The translations under genes and the position numbers were made by a program. From Rhodobiaceae bacterium (GTDB lineage: Bacteria; Pseudomonadota; Alphaproteobacteria; Parvibaculales; Parvibaculaceae): a stretch of 64,000 nt of DNA. The notes beneath the pieces are model-generated. The model was not told the origin of the DNA, did not search any database, and was given only the letters and a program-made list of their open reading frames with translations. The stretch covers positions 1,116,001 to 1,180,000 of the forward strand of contig CP030277.1 of assembly GCA_003330885.1 (NCBI GenBank), read 5' to 3'. Each line of letters begins with the position of its first letter. Position 1 is the stretch's first letter. Below, one piece after another: positions 59,942 through 64,000 of this stretch.

Positions 59942-61119
59942 CAGAAAGCTCTGGTCATATAGCTGAGAATATCACGCATTTTGGACGCGTCTTGCGTCGC
60001 GCCGGTGTCCCTGTCGGGCCACGCCAGGTCCTCGACGCCATAGAAGCAGTACAAGTTGCCGGAGTCAGATCAGAGAGTGATCTCTACTGGGCACTGCACA
60101 CGACCCTTATTCGCACTCAGGATATGCGGGAAATCTTCAATCAGGCCTTCCATGTATTCTGGCGTGATCCCCGCATGCTGGAACGCATGATGGCCATGAT
60201 GCTTCCAGAACTCACCCTACCGCGAGAGGATCCAGACGAGAAGACCAGCCGAAGGCTCGCAGAAGCGCTGCTCAATCAAGAAAACACGCCAGCGCAAGAA
60301 CCCGAGCCGGACATTGAAATCGATGCCAGGGAAACAATGTCGGCGGCCGAAATCTTGCGGACCAAGGATTTCGAACAGATGAGTGCCGCGGAAATTGCGG
60401 AAGCACGAAAAGCCCTTTCCCGCCTTCGCCTGCAACATGACAAAGTGCTGACCCGCAGAACCCGCCCCTCCTCTCGCGGTTCGCTCATCGATATGCGTGC
60501 GTCGCTCCGGGCCTCACTGCGGGGTGGGGACATCATCCCTCTCAAGCGTCGCGAACGCAGACATCGCCCGCCACCAATAGTCGTGCTATGCGACATTTCC
60601 GGGTCCATGAGTGTCTACGCCAGAACATTCCTACACTTCCTCCACGCCCTCACCAATCATAGAGACCGCGTCCACACCTTTCTGTTCGGCACACGCCTCA
60701 CGCACGTTTCCCGCCAACTTCGTCACAAGGATATTGATGAGGCGCTGACAGCTGTTTCAAGGGCGGTTGAAGACTGGGACGGTGGCACGCGCATCGGCGA
60801 AACGCTCCGACGTTTCAATGTGGACTGGTCCCGGCGTGTGTTGGGTCAAGGCGCAACGGTCCTTCTAGTGACTGATGGTCTGGATAGAGACGGCGCAGAC
60901 GGCCTGGAGTCGGAAGTCGCCCGCCTTCAGCGTGCAAGTCGCAGACTGATCTGGCTCAACCCGCTGCTGCGCTATGATGCATTTGAGCCCAAGGCCCTTG
61001 GCATTAGAACCATGCTACCCCATGTGGATGAATTCAGACCTGTCCACAACATGGCGTCCTTTGAGGATCTTGTGGCATCCTTGAGTGCCCCAAAAAGAAA
61101 ATGGCCGACAGCAGCATGA
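59938..61119 (+). CDS. coxE: VWA-domain maturation protein (CoxE-like)
   Basis: A 393-residue VWA protein. The metal-ion-dependent adhesion site DxSxS is at residue 219 (LCDISGSMS), and the second MIDAS residue is in GGTRIGETLRRFN. The N-terminal half has FGRVLRRAGVPVGPRQVLDAI, typical of CoxE. It would partner the AAA+ CoxD-like ATPase to mature the hydroxylase's molybdenum-copper or molybdenum-sulfur centre. It is overlapped by coxD and by the downstream XdhC-like gene. Confidence 0.93.
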   Translation: MTESSGHIAENITHFGRVLRRAGVPVGPRQVLDAIEAVQVAGVRSESDLYWALHTTLIRTQDMREIFNQAFHVFWRDPRMLERMMAMMLPELTLPREDPDEKTSRRLAEALLNQENTPAQEPEPDIEIDARETMSAAEILRTKDFEQMSAAEIAEARKALSRLRLQHDKVLTRRTRPSSRGSLIDMRASLRASLRGGDIIPLKRRERRHRPPPIVVLCDISGSMSVYARTFLHFLHALTNHRDRVHTFLFGTRLTHVSRQLRHKDIDEALTAVSRAVEDWDGGTRIGETLRRFNVDWSRRVLGQGATVLLVTDGLDRDGADGLESEVARLQRASRRLIWLNPLLRYDAFEPKALGIRTMLPHVDEFRPVHNMASFEDLVASLSAPKRKWPTAA

Positions 61120-61457
61120 CCGAAACAGAAACACATTCAGACGACAATGTCCTCGCGCAAGCGTCAGCCTGGGCAGATGCTGGACATAAGGTTGCACTTG
61201 CCACCGTCATCGAAACCTGGGGCTCAGCACCCCGCCCTGTTGGCAGTCAGCTTGCCATCCGTGAGGATGCCACCTTCGTCGGTTCTGTTTCCGGCGGATG
61301 TATTGAAGGCGACGTTGTCACCCGTGCGCTCGACGCCATTCAGAGTGAGACACCAGAAGTGCTGGAATATGGTGTTGCCGACGCCATGGCCTGGGAAGTG
61401 GGGCTTGCCTGCGGCGGCAAGATTAGAATCTATCTCGAACCCCTCACGGTTGCCTGA
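61116..61457 (+). CDS. coxF: XdhC/CoxF-type maturation protein, N-terminal domain only
   Basis: A 113-residue protein equal to the N-terminal XdhC_CoxI domain: LATVIETWGSAPRPVGSQLAI, FVGSVSGGCIEGDVVTRA and GVADAMAWEVGLACGGKIRI. It lacks the C-terminal Rossmann domain, which is encoded by the next gene. XdhC proteins bind molybdenum cofactor and oversee its sulfuration before insertion. ATG 61116 overlaps the coxE stop (ATGA); an earlier in-frame ATG at 61101 is also possible. No ribosome site is needed given the coupling. Confidence 0.9.
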   Translation: MTETETHSDDNVLAQASAWADAGHKVALATVIETWGSAPRPVGSQLAIREDATFVGSVSGGCIEGDVVTRALDAIQSETPEVLEYGVADAMAWEVGLACGGKIRIYLEPLTVA

Positions 61458-61460
61458 CCC

Positions 61461-62150
61461 ATGAAGCAGGAAACCTTGAAACGGATTTTGAGCGCTCAGG
61501 CCGCGAAACAGCCGATTGTGCTGGCGTCAAACCTTGAGACCAACGAACAGCTAACTCTCATGCAGGACCAAACTGATCAGCCAGATTGGATGCTCGCAGC
61601 CGTCGGCGCCGCCATACGCTCCGACAAAAGCCGTGTGACTGAAGCACCTGATGGGATACCCTGGTTCTTCAACGTCTTTAACCCGCCGCTCCGCCTTATC
61701 ATTGTCGGAGCTGTCCACATCGCGCAGCCGCTGGCACGCATGGGATTGGAGGCTGGCTATGATGTCAGCGTCGTCGATCCAAGAGAGTCCTTCGCCTCCC
61801 CTGAGCGCTTCCCAAATGTCGCCCTGATCAGCGAGTGGCCCGACGAGGCACTTCAAAACCTAGAGCTTGATGCCCGCACCGCAGTCGTCACCCTCACCCA
61901 CGATCCAAAACTGGATGACCCCGCCCTTCATGTCGCGTTGAAGTCGGCCGCTTTCTATATCGGTGCCCTGGGCAGCAAGAAGACCCAGGCCGCCCGTCAA
62001 CAACGTCTCACTGACGCAGGCTTTGCCGACGCAGAAATTGCGCGCATCTGTGGGCCCGTCGGCCTCAACATTGGCGCAAAAAGCCCCGCGGAAATCGCTA
62101 TCTCAATCCTTGCAGAAGTCACTCAGGCACTTCGGCAGGAGCACTCATGA
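61461..62150 (+). CDS. XdhC-family protein, C-terminal Rossmann domain
   Basis: A 229-residue protein. A short N-terminal piece (about 90 residues) precedes an XdhC C-terminal Rossmann domain: RLIIVGAVHIAQPLARMGLEAGY (the GAVHIA dinucleotide loop), VVDPRESFASPERFP, TLTHDPKLDDPAL, FYIGALGSKKTQAAR and the C-terminal CGPVGLNIGAKSPAEIAISI. With the preceding gene it makes a split XdhC, giving the full molybdenum-cofactor maturation factor. It begins 3 bp after the coxF stop and overlaps the next gene by four bases. Confidence 0.9.
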   Translation: MKQETLKRILSAQAAKQPIVLASNLETNEQLTLMQDQTDQPDWMLAAVGAAIRSDKSRVTEAPDGIPWFFNVFNPPLRLIIVGAVHIAQPLARMGLEAGYDVSVVDPRESFASPERFPNVALISEWPDEALQNLELDARTAVVTLTHDPKLDDPALHVALKSAAFYIGALGSKKTQAARQQRLTDAGFADAEIARICGPVGLNIGAKSPAEIAISILAEVTQALRQEHS

Positions 62151-63796
62151 AGTTTGGCTCATTTCCCGTAGCAGAAGCAGAAGGCATGGTGCTCGCCCAT
62201 TCAGTGCGGGCAGCTGACAAGACCTTCAAAAAGGGGCGCGTTCTGAGCAGTGAAGATGTCGACACTCTCTCACATGCCGGTATCGCAACGCTCTACGCAG
62301 CTCACCTGGACGCAGAGGACATACCGGAAGATGAGGCCGCCGCGACGATCGCGACAGCACTCACAGGCCCCGACATACGCGCTGACACCGCCTTCACCGG
62401 GCGCGCCAATCTATATGCAACAGCTCCCGGCGTGCTTCATTTGAACGAAACGACCATCAACGGGATCAACGCCTTGGACGAGTCGATCACCGTCGCGACG
62501 CTCGCGAATTTCGACGCTGTGACCGATGGCCAAATGGTGGCCACGGTGAAAATCATTCCCTACGCAGCGCCGAAGCAGCTCGTTGACCAGGCAGCAACTT
62601 TAGCATCTGCCACATCGCCCTCGCTGGAGCTGCACCCCTATAAGCTCAAACGCGCTGCCCTCATCCTCACAACCGTCGAGGGGACCAAGCAGTCTGTCCT
62701 GATCAAATCAGAAACAGTTGTCCGTGCGAGGCTTGAGAGCCTTGGCGTTTCGCTGGACAGTGTACAGACATGCCCACATGATGAAACATCGCTCATGGCA
62801 GCGCTTCAAGCAGTACCGACCGACACAGAGATCATCCTGGTTCTTGGTGCATCAGCAACCGGCGATCGACGCGATGTAGTACCGGCATCCATCGAAAGGT
62901 CCGGCGGCGTGGTCCAGCATTTTGGCATGCCTGTTGATCCAGGAAATCTTCTCTTGCTTGCCGAGCTCAATGGCAGACCCGTTGTAGGCCTGCCCGGCTG
63001 CGCACGGTCCCCCAAGCTGAATGGCGCTGATTGGGTGTTACAACGTCTGGTGGCCGGATTGGCGGTCGAGCCTTGCGACATTCAATCCATGGGCGTCGGT
63101 GGCCTTCTAAAAGAAATTCCGTCCCGACCTCAACCTCGTGATGCAAAGCGCGAAAGTGATCAGGCCCCTCGTGTGGCCGCGATCATTCTGGGTGGCGGCC
63201 GCTCAACCCGCATGGGCCGGACCAACAAACTGACAAGTGACTTTGACGGCAAACCGATGATTGCTCATGTGGCCGACGCCGCTCTCGCTTCAAAGGCTGA
63301 CGGCATCATCCTTGTGACTGGCCACGAAAAGGAAAATGTGCTGACAGCGCTTGCAGGACGCCCGATGTCCTACGCGCACAACCCAGACTTTACTGACGGG
63401 TTGAGCACTTCCATTAAGGCGGGCATCAAAGCTGCCACAGAGCTTGATCCACCTGTTGATGCAGCAGTGATCTTGCTCGGCGACATGCCGCTCGTCACTG
63501 CAGATTTGATTGATCTTCTCATTGATGCGCGAGATCCGGCAGACGACAAACTTATCTGCGTGCCTGTCGTCGGCAAGAAACGCGGAAACCCTGTCCTTTG
63601 GGATGCATCTTTCTTTGGTGACCTTCTGAACCTAACAGGCGATGTTGGGGCAAAAGCGCTGATGGCACAAAACTCGGACCTCGTATGCGAGGCACCCGTT
63701 GGCGATGACTCTCCCCTCAAAGACTTCGATACCCCCGAAGCGCTCAGCCAACTCAACGCCGACGAGGATCACAAGCGTTCACCCAGAAGGCGATAG
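62147..63796 (+). CDS. Molybdopterin-binding domain fused to MocA/MobA-like nucleotidyltransferase
   Basis: A 549-residue two-domain protein. Residues 1-330 resemble the MoCF_biosynth/MoeA-like molybdopterin-binding domain: FPVAEAEGMVLAHSV, and GASATGDRRDVVPASIERSGG in the pterin region, then GMPVDPGNLLLLAELNGRPVVGLPGC. From about residue 344 a nucleotidyltransferase follows: IILGGGRSTRMGRTNKL, VTGHEKENV, LLGDMPLVTADLI and KRGNPVLW, the hallmarks of MocA/MobA cytidylyl- or guanylyltransferases. This fusion would couple molybdenum loading and nucleotide attachment to make the MCD cofactor used by CoxL-family enzymes. It overlaps the AraC gene tail by 28 bp. Confidence 0.9.
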   Translation: MKFGSFPVAEAEGMVLAHSVRAADKTFKKGRVLSSEDVDTLSHAGIATLYAAHLDAEDIPEDEAAATIATALTGPDIRADTAFTGRANLYATAPGVLHLNETTINGINALDESITVATLANFDAVTDGQMVATVKIIPYAAPKQLVDQAATLASATSPSLELHPYKLKRAALILTTVEGTKQSVLIKSETVVRARLESLGVSLDSVQTCPHDETSLMAALQAVPTDTEIILVLGASATGDRRDVVPASIERSGGVVQHFGMPVDPGNLLLLAELNGRPVVGLPGCARSPKLNGADWVLQRLVAGLAVEPCDIQSMGVGGLLKEIPSRPQPRDAKRESDQAPRVAAIILGGGRSTRMGRTNKLTSDFDGKPMIAHVADAALASKADGIILVTGHEKENVLTALAGRPMSYAHNPDFTDGLSTSIKAGIKAATELDPPVDAAVILLGDMPLVTADLIDLLIDARDPADDKLICVPVVGKKRGNPVLWDASFFGDLLNLTGDVGAKALMAQNSDLVCEAPVGDDSPLKDFDTPEALSQLNADEDHKRSPRRR

Positions 63797-64000
63797 CACC
63801 AGAACGCCTCTTCCTCTCTAATTGCCTGGTTGAGGCGAGCAGGTGAAAGTCCCGTCGCGCGACGGACTGCACGGCCCATATGCGATTGGTCAGCATACCC
63901 CGCATCGAAAGCTATGTCCGCCAGGGAACTGTCTGACTTTTGCAGTGCAAGCCTGTGAAGGTTTTCAATATTGCTATAGAAATCCAGACAACGTCGTGTC
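63769..64000 (-). CDS. AraC family transcriptional regulator (partial, 5' end outside window)
   Basis: The last 76 codons of a minus-strand gene whose start lies past the window. The visible part is an AraC C-terminal HTH: LHRLALQKSDSSLADIAFDA then GYADQSHMGRAVRRATGLSP, ending near LLGERL. The A-x-x-x-G-F/Y-x-D-x-S-x-(M/F)-x-R pattern is the second helix-turn-helix of AraC/XylS regulators. Its 3' end overlaps the tail of the convergent molybdopterin fusion gene. It may regulate the cox locus, but that is only positional. Confidence 0.85.
   Translation of the reverse strand, partial: TRRCLDFYSNIENLHRLALQKSDSSLADIAFDAGYADQSHMGRAVRRATGLSPARLNQAIREEEAFWCYRLLGERL

Noticed and set aside
1-64000. 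Search for insertion sequences, prophage, integrases, CRISPR arrays and toxin-antitoxin pairs
   Set aside because: No transposase, integrase, phage or Cas gene was recognised and no regularly spaced repeats were seen.

Overview
The window looks like a chromosomal segment of a free-living, probably aquatic alphaproteobacterium. The evidence is a run of genes typical of that class: the pcm-tolC-popZ-valS order, a DUF2852 protein, a stand-alone NDUFS4-like complex I accessory protein, an aapJQMP amino-acid transporter, and cox-type molybdenum hydroxylase genes. No genus can be fixed from the sequence alone. Base composition looks even throughout, and I see no insertion sequence, prophage, integrase or CRISPR array. 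Both window edges cut a gene: a serine hydrolase on the left and an AraC-type regulator on the right.

Layout. 1-8.6 kb: housekeeping and envelope genes (serine hydrolase, two lipoproteins, valS, popZ, tolC, pcm, tRNA-Cys). 8.6-19.5 kb: a surface-polysaccharide locus whose gene families match the holdfast (hfs) set of Caulobacter: polymerase, priming transferase, glycosyltransferase, export lipoprotein, co-polymerase with a degenerate kinase domain, two tandem acyltransferases and a deacetylase. No flippase lies in the window. 19.5-31.8 kb: small membrane proteins, tRNA-Asn with a strong terminator, cfa, Nudix, DUF899 and GST genes, a cysK-sulfurtransferase-GNAT operon, and aapJQMP. 31.9-35.7 kb: metC overlapping modABC (molybdate uptake). 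35.8-46.6 kb: mixed accessory genes, including an orphan biotinyl domain, a sugar-lactone oxidase, a DUF1329 protein, a Sel1-repeat protein, a membrane/zinc-ribbon protein, tRNA-Arg, tRNA-Pro, and a haloalkane dehalogenase paired with an alpha/beta hydrolase that lacks the nucleophile serine. A Coq4-like protein is divergent from the dehalogenase across nested palindromes.

46.9-54.6 kb: a tightly overlapped Mrp-type cation/proton antiporter operon, E-F-G-MbhD-B-C, followed by three separate complex I-like antiporter subunits with an unrecognised small membrane protein between the second and third. The MbhD-like gene appears to start at a non-standard ATA codon. 54.6-63.8 kb: a CO-dehydrogenase-family (form II-type) locus, coxG-S-L-M-D-E-F, plus an XdhC-like protein and a fusion of a molybdopterin-binding domain to a MocA-like cytidylyltransferase. 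It begins 41 bp after the antiporter operon on the same strand.

The linking theme is molybdenum: ModABC imports molybdate, the XdhC-like proteins and the MoeA/MocA-like fusion would mature the cofactor, and the CoxSLM-type hydroxylase uses it. The most unusual part is the three-module antiporter operon lying directly beside the membrane-recruited hydroxylase locus.
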